6,838 nucleotides of DNA from Deltaproteobacteria bacterium (lineage in GTDB: Bacteria > Desulfobacterota > Binatia > UBA9968). The position numbers and the translations under genes are program-made. Position 1 is the stretch's first letter. Each line of letters begins with the position of its first letter. Location of the stretch: positions 1 to 6,838 of the forward strand of contig JACPFH010000772.1 of the NCBI GenBank assembly GCA_016183075.1. The letters run 5' to 3'. The notes beneath the pieces are model-generated. The model made no database searches and was not told the origin of the DNA. It was given only the letters and a program-made list of their open reading frames with translations. This document shows positions 1 through 5,901 of the stretch, piece after piece.

Positions 1-309
<309 letters not shown>

Positions 310-433
310 GCGAAAAATCGGTCAAAAAGGCGCTCCAAAGGTACCCGAAAAGGCTCTGAAAGAGCGCCATCTTCGCGAGCCAATTCTCCATCCCCCGGGC
401 TTCCCCTATTTTTTCCACCGTGGCGGAAATTTC

Positions 434-460
434 TTGACAACTGCTCTGTCTCATTGTAAT
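434..460 (+). promoter_or_regulatory. promoter for riboswitch 1 / tonB operon
   Basis: A perfect TTGACA (434-439) lies 15 bp upstream of TGTAAT (455-460), which matches five of six bases of the -10 consensus. The spacer is shorter than ideal. The predicted start at about 467 lies a dozen bases before the P1 strand of the riboswitch at 480, the expected place for a riboswitch promoter. It would drive tonB and probably the whole plus-strand cluster, since I see no convincing promoter further down. Confidence 0.6.
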
Positions 461-479
461 TTTCGCGTCCTATACGGCT

Positions 480-700
480 CTCAGGCACTTCGGGAAGTCC
501 GGTGTGATTCCGGCGCGGTCCCGCCACTGTGATGGCCACGAAAGCCGCATGAAGCCACTGTCGATTTAAAGAGTTCAAACGTTCAACAGTTCAAGGACCT
601 CTTCGACCTTGAACCTTGGACTCTGGAACCTTTGAACCTCTAGGTTGGTGGGAAGGCGCGGCAAGTAGGTTTAAGCCTAAGCCAGGAGACCTGCCTGGAG
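480..700 (+). ncRNA. cobalamin riboswitch 1 (upstream of tonB)
   Basis: A B12-sensing leader RNA in the 5' UTR of tonB. The conserved core is recognisable: the GGTGTGATTCCGG element (500-512), the CCCGCCACTGTGATGG block (521-536), and the 3' B12 box AAGCCAGGAGACCTGCC (679-695). P1 can form from CTCAGGCA (480-487) and TGCCTGGAG (692-700), eight pairs with one bulged G. Between GCCACTG (554-560) and GGTGGGAAGG (647-656) the peripheral stem is expanded by an 86-nt insert that folds on itself (see 570-641). From 647 onwards the RNA is almost identical to the second riboswitch. Repression by adenosyl- or another cobalamin is expected from the family; the output mechanism is inferred under the terminator entry. 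Confidence 0.9.
570..641 (+). repeat. octamer-periodic hairpin inserted in riboswitch 1
   Basis: The left arm contains GTTCAA at 573, 581 and 589, an exact 8-bp period. The right arm carries degenerate copies of the complement in the same 8-bp register at 609, 617, 625 and 633 (TTGAACCT, TGGACTCT, GGAACCTT, TGAACCTC). The arms pair: GTTCAAGG (589-596) with CCTTGAAC (607-614) around a 10-nt loop, and GTTCAAA (573-579) with TTTGAAC (631-637). The unit sits in a peripheral loop of the riboswitch, where the second riboswitch has only 18-19 nt. It resembles short dispersed palindromic repeats of environmental bacterial genomes, but copy number cannot be judged from this window. Confidence 0.75.
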
Positions 701-708
701 TTTTTTTT
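682..708 (+). terminator. candidate riboswitch-controlled terminator
   Basis: Eight consecutive T residues (701-708) follow immediately after the 3' strand of P1 (692-700). P1 itself, stabilised by ligand, could therefore act as the terminator stem, which agrees with B12 repression. A competing short hairpin is CCAGG (682-686) with CCTGG (694-698). The stem is short and no separate strong terminator stem is visible, so the mechanism is inference. A second small hairpin, CTCTC/GAGAG (716-730), lies just before the tonB ribosome binding site. Confidence 0.4.
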
Positions 709-747
709 AGCCGGCCTCTCCGCACGAGAGAGAAGGGCAGGTTTTCC

Positions 748-1596
748 TTGGTCCGCCGCAAAATCGTCTTCTTTTTTTTATCCCTCGCCCTTCATGCGGC
801 GATACTCGCGCTGCCCTTGCAGGAGTCGGAAGGCCCGGCGGAGAAAACCCATCCGGTCGCGTTCCTTGTAACAGAGAGCGCTTCGCCCGTCCCGGCGCCA
901 ACCGCGATCAGGAGCGCCGGCAAATACCGAGAGGGTTCGGCGGAGCGCGATCCAAAGATCGAGCCTTCGAGGGAGCCGCCGCGGGGGACACCGCCAGGGG
1001 AGAAGGCCGCACTCCCGGACCCGCCAGGGCCGGTCACGACCCTGCCGCTCGAGCGCGCGGCAAGCGTAGTCGCGGAAATCGCCACGCCTAAGATTCACCT
1101 CGCGGAAGCACCGATCCGGACAGAGCCGGAGGCCAAGCCGAGCCCTGCCGGACCGCCTTCGGGTGGGCTCAAAGAAGAGGCCGTGCGGCCCGCGCTCGAA
1201 GCGAAAGCCAATGGAAACGCCGCCGCGCGCGGTGCCGGAGCGGCGGCGGGCCGGCACAGCGCCGCAAGCGAATCGAACCGCGTTTTCTCGCAGGCCAGGT
1301 ACGCGCACAGCCCGGCCCCCCGGTACCCCGAAGGGGCGCGACGGCAAGGCCTCCAAGGCGCCGTGCTCCTTGCCGTGCTCGTGGGGCAAGAAGGAAAAGC
1401 CGAGAGAATCGAAGTGAAGCGAAGCTCCGGGTACGCGATACTGGACGAAGCGGCACGCAGCGCCATCAGGGGATGGCGCTTTCATCCCGCCCGCGACGGC
1501 GAGAGCGCGCTCAGGAGTTGGGTCAATATCCCGATCATTTTTCGCCTGGCGGAAAGCGGGGATGAGTTGAAACCGATGAATCACGGACGCGACTGA
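748..1596 (+). CDS. tonB: energy transducer TonB (TTG start)
   Basis: TonB couples the inner-membrane proton-motive force, via ExbB/ExbD, to outer-membrane receptors. The proposed start is TTG 748, preceded by GGCAGG (736-741) with a 6-nt spacer; an ATG at 616 lies inside the riboswitch and is rejected. The 282-aa product has a basic N-terminus (VRRK) and one membrane segment (about residues 6-24) with the conserved Ser-x3-His pair of TonB anchors (S12, H16). A long Pro/Ala/Glu-rich periplasmic linker (about 27-180) follows, then a TonB C-terminal domain (about 185-268). That domain has YPEGARRQGLQG, V-x-SSG, LDEAA and W-x-FHPA, all hallmark positions. It is the first gene after riboswitch 1, 248 bp before the receptor, so it is probably a dedicated TonB for that receptor. 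ExbB/ExbD are not nearby. Confidence 0.9.
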   Translation: MVRRKIVFFFLSLALHAAILALPLQESEGPAEKTHPVAFLVTESASPVPAPTAIRSAGKYREGSAERDPKIEPSREPPRGTPPGEKAALPDPPGPVTTLPLERAASVVAEIATPKIHLAEAPIRTEPEAKPSPAGPPSGGLKEEAVRPALEAKANGNAAARGAGAAAGRHSAASESNRVFSQARYAHSPAPRYPEGARRQGLQGAVLLAVLVGQEGKAERIEVKRSSGYAILDEAARSAIRGWRFHPARDGESALRSWVNIPIIFRLAESGDELKPMNHGRD

Positions 1597-1650
1597 TTCC
1601 CAATAGTGGCCCGAGGAAAAAGGTAAGGAGGAAAGCCGAACAAAAGAACC

Positions 1651-1809
1651 GCGAACGGATGCAAGGGAAAGGGGTGAAATTCCCCTGCTGCCCCGCAACT
1701 GTGATGGCTACGAAAGCCGCAGGAAAGCCACTGCCCTGAGCCAAGTCGAAGGGTGGGAAGGCGCGGCAAGTAGGCCTGAAGCCTAAGCCAGGAGACCTGT
1801 CCGTTCCGC
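1651..1809 (+). ncRNA. cobalamin riboswitch 2 (upstream of TonB-dependent receptor)
   Basis: A second B12 riboswitch, in the leader of the receptor gene. It shows GGGGTGAAATTCCCC (1671-1685), CCCGCAACTGTGATGGC (1692-1708), GGCGCGGCAAGTAGG (1760-1774) and the B12 box AAGCCAGGAGACCTGTCC (1785-1802). P1 pairs GCGAACGGAT (1651-1660) with GTCCGTTCCGC (1799-1809), with one bulge and one G-U pair. It matches riboswitch 1 base for base over 1752-1774 and again over 1779-1799, so the two are paralogous. No clear promoter lies between tonB and this element, so it probably sits inside the operon transcript. Confidence 0.95.
1734..1753 (+). repeat. 20-nt imperfect palindrome in riboswitch 2 peripheral loop
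   Basis: CCCTGAGCCAAGTCGAAGGG occupies the loop position that in riboswitch 1 is filled by the octamer hairpin. CCCT and AGGG pair, with a further GA/TC pairing inside. From memory, the complement (CCTTCGACTTGGCTCAGG type) is a very common short dispersed repeat in environmental bacterial genomes, recognisable by FDLAQG-type translations. Only one copy is visible here. Confidence 0.55.
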
Positions 1810-1818
1810 CCCAACCGT

Positions 1819-1840
1819 CCCCTTTCGCGGGAAAAGGAGG
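1819..1840 (+). promoter_or_regulatory. Shine-Dalgarno-sequestering hairpin of riboswitch 2
   Basis: A strong AGGAGG (1835-1840) lies 4 nt before the receptor ATG. Just upstream, CCTTT (1821-1825) can pair with AAAGG (1833-1837), and CCCC (1819-1822) can reach the rest of the SD. This would hide the ribosome binding site in a small hairpin after P1, the usual arrangement for translational cobalamin riboswitches. No U-tract follows, which argues against termination here. The pairing is seen; the control is inferred. Confidence 0.5.
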
Positions 1841-1844
1841 CCTT

Positions 1845-3863
1845 ATGCATCTCTTCTTTTTTCTTCTCTGCTTGATTTTTCTCCCGAAGTCTTCCATGGC
1901 CGCGGAGCCGAGACAGGATGACACGCTTGCCCCGGTCGTCGTCACTGCGACTCGACTTAAGGACGTCGAGGAACAACCTTCCAGGATACCTGGAAACGCG
2001 ATTGTCGTTACCTCCGAGGATATTCAAAAGCTTGGAGCGAAAACCGTCCAGGAAGTCCTCCAGTATCAGCCCGGCGTCGTCCTTTACGACCAATTAGGCA
2101 ATGAATTCCAGTCGACGGTCGATCTGCGCGGCTTCAACGCTCAGCCGGTTACGGCCACAAGTATCTTCGTGGACGGAGTGAGAGTCAACGAGCCGGACTT
2201 TAACACGATCAACTTCGACCTCATCCCGTTAGAAGATGTTGACCGGATCGAAATCCTCCCCGGCACGGCAACGGTTTTTGGCAGGAACGCTCTCGGCGGG
2301 GTCATTAACATAACCACAAAACGGGCCCGGCGAGATAAGCCCCGCTTTACCGTCGAGGCCGGCGGCGGGAGCTTTTCTCGGCAAAAATATAACTTCACTA
2401 CAGACGGGCCCTTACCTGTCCCAAACTTCGATTATTACTTCGGCGTGACCCGAGAGCTGACTGACGGGTTCCGTGACGCCTCGGGCGGCAGGATTACCCG
2501 CATGTCCGCCAAGCTTGGCTACCGGCTCGCTGAGGATACGGATGCGACGCTTTCGTACACTCATGTACAGGACCACTTAAAGCAGGCCGGCTCTTTACCT
2601 CTTAGCATATTGCATCGAAACCGAGAGGCCAATTTCACTCCGGGAGATTTTTCCGACACCGATCTCCACCTGGTAACCCTGAATACGCGCCAGAAGCTTC
2701 CCGGCGGATTTTCCCTGGCGCTGAATGGTTTCGTGAGGGACAACGACATGCTGAGTTTTGTGCAAGGACTATCAAGTAACTCTCGTCTCAGTACGGCTGT
2801 CCTCTCCGGCGGTGGAACGGTTCAGCTAACCCACGCGGGGAGCCTTCTCAGGAAAAGAAACCGCCTGAGTCTCGGAGCGGAGTACGCCCGCAACCGATTT
2901 TCGATTCTCAACTCGGGGGCCTTTTCCGGGTTTCCTTTTTTGACCAAACAATCGACGCGAGAGAATGTGGCCGGTGTTTATCTTACGGATAGTTTCAGTA
3001 TCTTCGAGTCCCTGGTTCTCAGCGGAGGATTTCGCTATGACCGGGATTCTTTCGACTTCACGGACAAACTCGACCCAAGCCTGAGCGGAACCAAAGCATT
3101 CCATCGGATCAGTCCTAAGGCCGGGCTCGTCTACATCCCGTTTAGGAACTTGAGTCTCTTCTTCAGTTATTCTGAGGGGATCCGGACACCCACAGTGACC
3201 GAGATGTTTGCCCAGGGACCCTTTGGTTCAAACCCCAACCTGGGTTCTATGAAGAGCCGGAACTACGAAGCCGGCGCCAAGGGCCGTCTACACGATTGGC
3301 TCGATGCCGCCCTCAACCTATTTTATACGCCGGTGCGCGATGAAATCTTGTTCGTCGTGACCGATCCAGCAACATTCACCGGACGAAATGAAAACATCAG
3401 CCGCACTCTAAGAAGAGGAATCGAGGCATCGCTGAAGGGTCGTTTCGGAAAATGGGCGGAGGCCTTTGTCCATTACACCGTGACCAAGGCGACATTCGAC
3501 ACCGATGTGCTGCTGTTTTCCGGCCAAGTCAGAAAGGGCGATGATCTCCCTCTGGTCCCGCGTCATCGAGTGGGGATAGGAGTCCATATCCATCCCGTCG
3601 ACAAGCTGACTCTTTCCCTGATTGGCAGCTACGCGGGAAGCCGGTTCCTTCTGAACGACGAGCCCAACAAAGCCAAAAAGGTGGCCGATTATTTTGTCCT
3701 GAACCAGCGAATCGCCTATGAGGCGGACCATTGGCTGGCTCACGTGACAATCAACAACCTGACCAATCGAAAATACTCGACCTTCGGGGTTCTAAGCACG
3801 GAGCCGTTCTTCGTTCCCGCACCGGGAATCAATGTTTTCGGCGGCGTGACTTTTCGTTATTGA
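1845..3863 (+). CDS. TonB-dependent outer-membrane receptor, B12/cobalt-regulated (BtuB-like)
   Basis: An outer-membrane beta-barrel that imports a scarce ligand with energy from TonB. The 672-aa product starts with a signal peptide (about residues 1-19, likely cut after SSMA). A TonB box TLAPVVVTATR (27-37), close in form to that of BtuB, is followed by the plug domain (about 45-160). Plug motifs include VQEVLQYQPGV, LRGF, FVDGVRVNEPD, VDRIEILPG and NALGGVINI. The barrel (about 165-672) ends with the family signature NLTNRKY near 643 and a terminal aromatic residue (FRY). The length is slightly above that of E. coli BtuB (about 614). Start ATG 1845 has AGGAGG 4 nt upstream under riboswitch 2. 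Substrate is probably cobalamin, another corrinoid or a cobalt chelate; placement beside cbtBA keeps cobalt open, so btuB is not assigned. Confidence 0.93.
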   Translation: MHLFFFLLCLIFLPKSSMAAEPRQDDTLAPVVVTATRLKDVEEQPSRIPGNAIVVTSEDIQKLGAKTVQEVLQYQPGVVLYDQLGNEFQSTVDLRGFNAQPVTATSIFVDGVRVNEPDFNTINFDLIPLEDVDRIEILPGTATVFGRNALGGVINITTKRARRDKPRFTVEAGGGSFSRQKYNFTTDGPLPVPNFDYYFGVTRELTDGFRDASGGRITRMSAKLGYRLAEDTDATLSYTHVQDHLKQAGSLPLSILHRNREANFTPGDFSDTDLHLVTLNTRQKLPGGFSLALNGFVRDNDMLSFVQGLSSNSRLSTAVLSGGGTVQLTHAGSLLRKRNRLSLGAEYARNRFSILNSGAFSGFPFLTKQSTRENVAGVYLTDSFSIFESLVLSGGFRYDRDSFDFTDKLDPSLSGTKAFHRISPKAGLVYIPFRNLSLFFSYSEGIRTPTVTEMFAQGPFGSNPNLGSMKSRNYEAGAKGRLHDWLDAALNLFYTPVRDEILFVVTDPATFTGRNENISRTLRRGIEASLKGRFGKWAEAFVHYTVTKATFDTDVLLFSGQVRKGDDLPLVPRHRVGIGVHIHPVDKLTLSLIGSYAGSRFLLNDEPNKAKKVADYFVLNQRIAYEADHWLAHVTINNLTNRKYSTFGVLSTEPFFVPAPGINVFGGVTFRY

Positions 3864-3948
3864 CCTTAAAGACTTTCCCGTTGCATCGAGCGGTGAAACT
3901 TGTTACAAGAACGGCTGCAATGAACAAGTGTCGAAGAGGAGACTTATG

Positions 3949-4467
3949 ATGAAATCACGCTTTGCGCTAATCGTCGCCCTGGTATTCGGCGCTGCCGCGC
4001 TCCGTCTGCTTCCCCATCCGCCGAATTTCGAACCGATTGGGGCGATCGCGCTGTTTGCCGGCGCTCATTTGGCGAGCAAGCGTTGGGCTTTCCTGATTCC
4101 CTTGACGGCTCTGTTCTTCAGCGATCTTCTGATCGGCTTTCACGACCAGATGCCTGTTGTTTACGGCGCTTTCGCGCTGATCGTTTGCCTTGGGTTTATG
4201 CTGCAGGAGCGCCGCAGTGCCGGCCCCATCGGGGCGGCAGCCGTAGCCGGATCGACGCTGTTCTTTATTCTGACCAACTTCGGCGTCTGGGCCTTTGGAT
4301 CATTGTATCCGAAGACACTTGCCGGGTTGGGCGCTTGTTATGTGGCCGCCATTCCGTTCTACGGCTACACCGTTGCCGGCACTCTGTTTTACACCGCCGT
4401 CCTCTTCGGAGGCCTCGCATTAGCCGGGAGAAAGATCTCGCGCCTGGCTCCCTCGGTAAGTTCCTAA
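3949..4467 (+). CDS. DUF6580-family putative transport protein (ECF S-component-like)
   Basis: A small polytopic inner-membrane protein of 172 aa with about five hydrophobic segments (near residues 4-20, 30-40, 47-63, 70-85 and 97-115, with more hydrophobic sequence at 123-160). I recognise the DUF6580 pattern: PHPPNFEPIGA (22-32), SDLLIGFH (58-65), TNFGVW (109-114), YPKT (120-123) and ACYVAAIPF (129-137). The family is annotated as putative transport protein and is similar in size and layout to S-components of ECF vitamin/metal transporters; its substrate is not established to my knowledge. GAGGAG (3936-3941) sits 7 nt before ATG 3949; the adjacent ATG 3946 is equally possible. It lies 85 bp after the receptor and 28 bp before cbtB, so co-transcription and a role in cobalt or corrinoid uptake are inferred. 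Confidence 0.82.
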   Translation: MKSRFALIVALVFGAAALRLLPHPPNFEPIGAIALFAGAHLASKRWAFLIPLTALFFSDLLIGFHDQMPVVYGAFALIVCLGFMLQERRSAGPIGAAAVAGSTLFFILTNFGVWAFGSLYPKTLAGLGACYVAAIPFYGYTVAGTLFYTAVLFGGLALAGRKISRLAPSVSS

Positions 4468-4495
4468 ACCCTGTGAAAACTACAGGAGCGCACAA

Positions 4496-4696
4496 ATGGA
4501 AAAGATACTGAGAACGCCGGCAGAGGCATGGGCGGTCGGGGGAATGATTCTGATTGCCGTGCTGGCGCTTTACGTGCTCGCGTTCGATCAAGGTTTTCTG
4601 CCGTCGCTGGCGCAGGGAGCGCCGGCATTCGATTTGAACTTCTTCCACGAAGCCTTCCACGACGCCCGCCACGCCGCCGGCTTTCCTTGCCATTGA
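4496..4696 (+). CDS. cbtB: cobalt transporter subunit CbtB
   Basis: CbtB is the small subunit of a predicted cobalt transporter found with CbtA under B12 riboswitches. The 66-aa protein has one membrane segment (about residues 13-31) and a short C-terminal tail rich in metal ligands. The signature is HEAFHDARHAAGFPCH, with H51, H55, H59, C65 and H66, matching the family's closing HE-x2-HD-x2-H...FPCH pattern and its usual length. ATG 4496 is preceded by AGGAG (4484-4488) with 7-nt spacing. The His/Cys tail is thought to bind cobalt before transfer to the CbtA channel; that step is family inference. It is encoded 71 bp upstream of cbtA. Confidence 0.93.
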   Translation: MEKILRTPAEAWAVGGMILIAVLALYVLAFDQGFLPSLAQGAPAFDLNFFHEAFHDARHAAGFPCH

Positions 4697-4767
4697 AAAA
4701 TAGGCAAGACGCAAGCATCAGTGGATACCGCCCGGCACTAAGTGCTCACCAGGCAGGGTGAAAGCGC

Positions 4768-5481
4768 ATGGCGGATCGGCCTCTTGCGCAGATCCTCAAG
4801 GCGGCCGTGTTGGCCGGCTTGATCGCCGGTGCGCTAACGGCTGCTTTTCATTTTTTCCTGACCGAGCCGGTGATCGATCGCGCTATCGCGATCGAGGGGC
4901 AGGCAAGGGCGGCGGGAAAAATGCCAGTGGAGAAGCCGCCGGTTAGCCGCTCCGGGCAGCGACTCGGACTTATCGCCGGCTTTCTTCTGTACGGAGCTAT
5001 CTGGGGCCTCGTCCTCGGCCTTCTGAGCCGTTTCACTCGCGGACTCACTCCGACCTGGAGCGACTCTGCCCGTGCGCTTCTCTTGGCACTGGTCCTGGGC
5101 TGGTCGGTGGCGATCTATCCGTTTTTGAAATATCCCGCCAATCCTCCGGGGGTAGGCGATCCGGAAACGATCGGCTATCGCCAGGAACTTTTCCTCACCT
5201 CGATCGGCCTGGCGCTTCTCGGAGCGATCCTGGCTCTGATTCTGAAATCCTATTTGCCCCGCACCGCGCGCTTGGCCTGGCCGATCACCGCAGTGATCTA
5301 TGTCGCCATTCTCGCCGCTGTCTTCGCGGCGCTACCGATGGTCTCAGAGCAAAGCCACATCCCCGCCGAGCTGATCCGTGAGTTCCGCGCGCTCTCGCTT
5401 GTTGGGCACCTGATCTTCTGGGGCGTTATGGCGGGAGTGTTCGTATGGCTCCGCCGCAACGCGAGTCGCAGCCAAGGGTAG
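4768..5481 (+). CDS. cbtA: cobalt transporter subunit CbtA
   Basis: CbtA is the membrane subunit of the predicted CbtAB cobalt transporter. The 237-aa product has six likely membrane segments (about residues 12-31, 65-87, 102-120, 143-160, 169-190 and 209-227), normal for the family. Conserved blocks are HFFLTEPVI (28-36), with H28 and E33 as possible metal ligands, RLGLIAGFLLYGAIWG (65-80), and the highly characteristic KYPANPPGVGDPETIGYR (121-138). H197 and H214 lie in the C-terminal third. ATG 4768 has AGGG (4755-4758) 9 nt upstream, a modest ribosome binding site. The 71-bp gap after cbtB holds no clear terminator, so it should be translated from the same B12-controlled message. It ends the operon; no strong intrinsic terminator is visible after 5481. 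Confidence 0.93.
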   Translation: MADRPLAQILKAAVLAGLIAGALTAAFHFFLTEPVIDRAIAIEGQARAAGKMPVEKPPVSRSGQRLGLIAGFLLYGAIWGLVLGLLSRFTRGLTPTWSDSARALLLALVLGWSVAIYPFLKYPANPPGVGDPETIGYRQELFLTSIGLALLGAILALILKSYLPRTARLAWPITAVIYVAILAAVFAALPMVSEQSHIPAELIREFRALSLVGHLIFWGVMAGVFVWLRRNASRSQG

Positions 5482-5489
5482 AGGCGCAT

Positions 5490-5670
5490 CGCCGGCTCGA
5501 CGAGCAATCCTTTCATTCCTAAAATCGTCCTCTAATCGATCCATTTGCCGTTTGGCCTGGATCTCATAGCCCGCCCCCGTCGCGACCGCCCCGGTTGCTG
5601 CTCCCCCCAAGAATGCACAGGCTCATTGGGTTAAGCCCAGGAGCATTAACAAAACGAGATAAATTTTCAT
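5490..5670 (-). pseudogene. decayed glycine-zipper lipoprotein gene with in-frame UGA
   Basis: Reading the minus strand from ATG 5670-5668, with an ideal AGGAGG (5685-5680) 9 nt upstream, gives a hydrophobic signal sequence, MKIYLVLLMLLGLTQ. A UGA follows at codon 16 (5625-5623), then ACAFLGGAATGAVATGAGYE and on to KRQMDRLEDDFRNERIARR in the same frame. The Cys at codon 18 is where a lipobox cysteine would be, followed by a glycine zipper and a charged helix. This resembles small glycine-zipper lipoproteins that normally end soon after with an EEY...RKxxI-type helix; that ending is missing here and the frame runs on antisense into cbtA. Two lesions (stop codon, lost C-terminus) suggest a pseudogene; the left boundary is approximate. 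A weak TTGGCA/GATAAA promoter pair with an 18-bp spacer lies at 5740-5711. A sequencing error at the UGA is possible. Confidence 0.6.
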
Positions 5671-5901
5671 TGCTTCAAACCTCCTATTCAAATGAGTGAT
5701 TGCTTCCGTATTTATCTCTCCTGGGCAAAAGGGATGCCAATGCCGGTAAGCGAAACAATTCTTTGATTTTCAAGGGGAAGCTTATATCTGGGTCGTGTCG
5801 CGACGGAGATTATTTGAAGGAATTTTCCTGGTTGAAGGGGTTTTCCCTACAGGTAAGATCCCGTAATGGATTTAACTATGCGGGGAAGCATATTCCATCC
5901 T
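5671..5901. other. intergenic region between lipoprotein remnant and RES toxin
   Basis: This stretch holds no gene I can support; the plus-strand open frame over 5700-5948 has no signal, motif or ribosome binding site. It contains the leader of the lipoprotein remnant (5671-5740) and a cluster of palindromes at 5797-5848 described separately. It also forms the 3' flank of the toxin gene, but no clear intrinsic terminator is visible. Confidence 0.5.
5797..5848. repeat. cluster of palindromic elements
   Basis: GTCGCGAC (5797-5804) is a perfect 8-bp palindrome. It is followed by two related units 18 bp apart: GAAGGAATTTTCCT (5816-5829) and GAAGGGGTTTTCCCT (5834-5848). Each is itself palindromic (AGGAA/TTCCT and AGGG/CCCT), and they share GAAGG and TTTTCC. 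The layout looks like a pair of operator half-sites or a small dispersed element; no regulator is identified. Confidence 0.45.

Noticed and set aside
616..747. N-terminal extension of tonB from ATG 616
   Set aside because: It lies within the folded core of riboswitch 1, encodes no TonB-like sequence, and a better start with an SD exists at TTG 748.
1535..2093. Minus-strand open frames across riboswitch 2
   Set aside because: They are antisense to the riboswitch and the receptor gene; their FDLAQG-like stretch is just the translated palindromic repeat.
3898..3929. ACTTGTT/AACAAGT inverted repeat between the receptor and the DUF6580 gene as a terminator
   Set aside because: Only 7 bp with an 18-nt loop and no U-tract after it; the genes are more likely co-transcribed.
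4735..4745. GCACTAAGTGC palindrome in the cbtB-cbtA gap as a regulatory site
   Set aside because: Four-pair arms around three bases are expected by chance and no promoter is near.
5498..5508. GCTCGACGAGC hairpin after cbtA as an operon terminator
   Set aside because: Four-pair stem with a 3-nt loop and no T-run; too weak to call.
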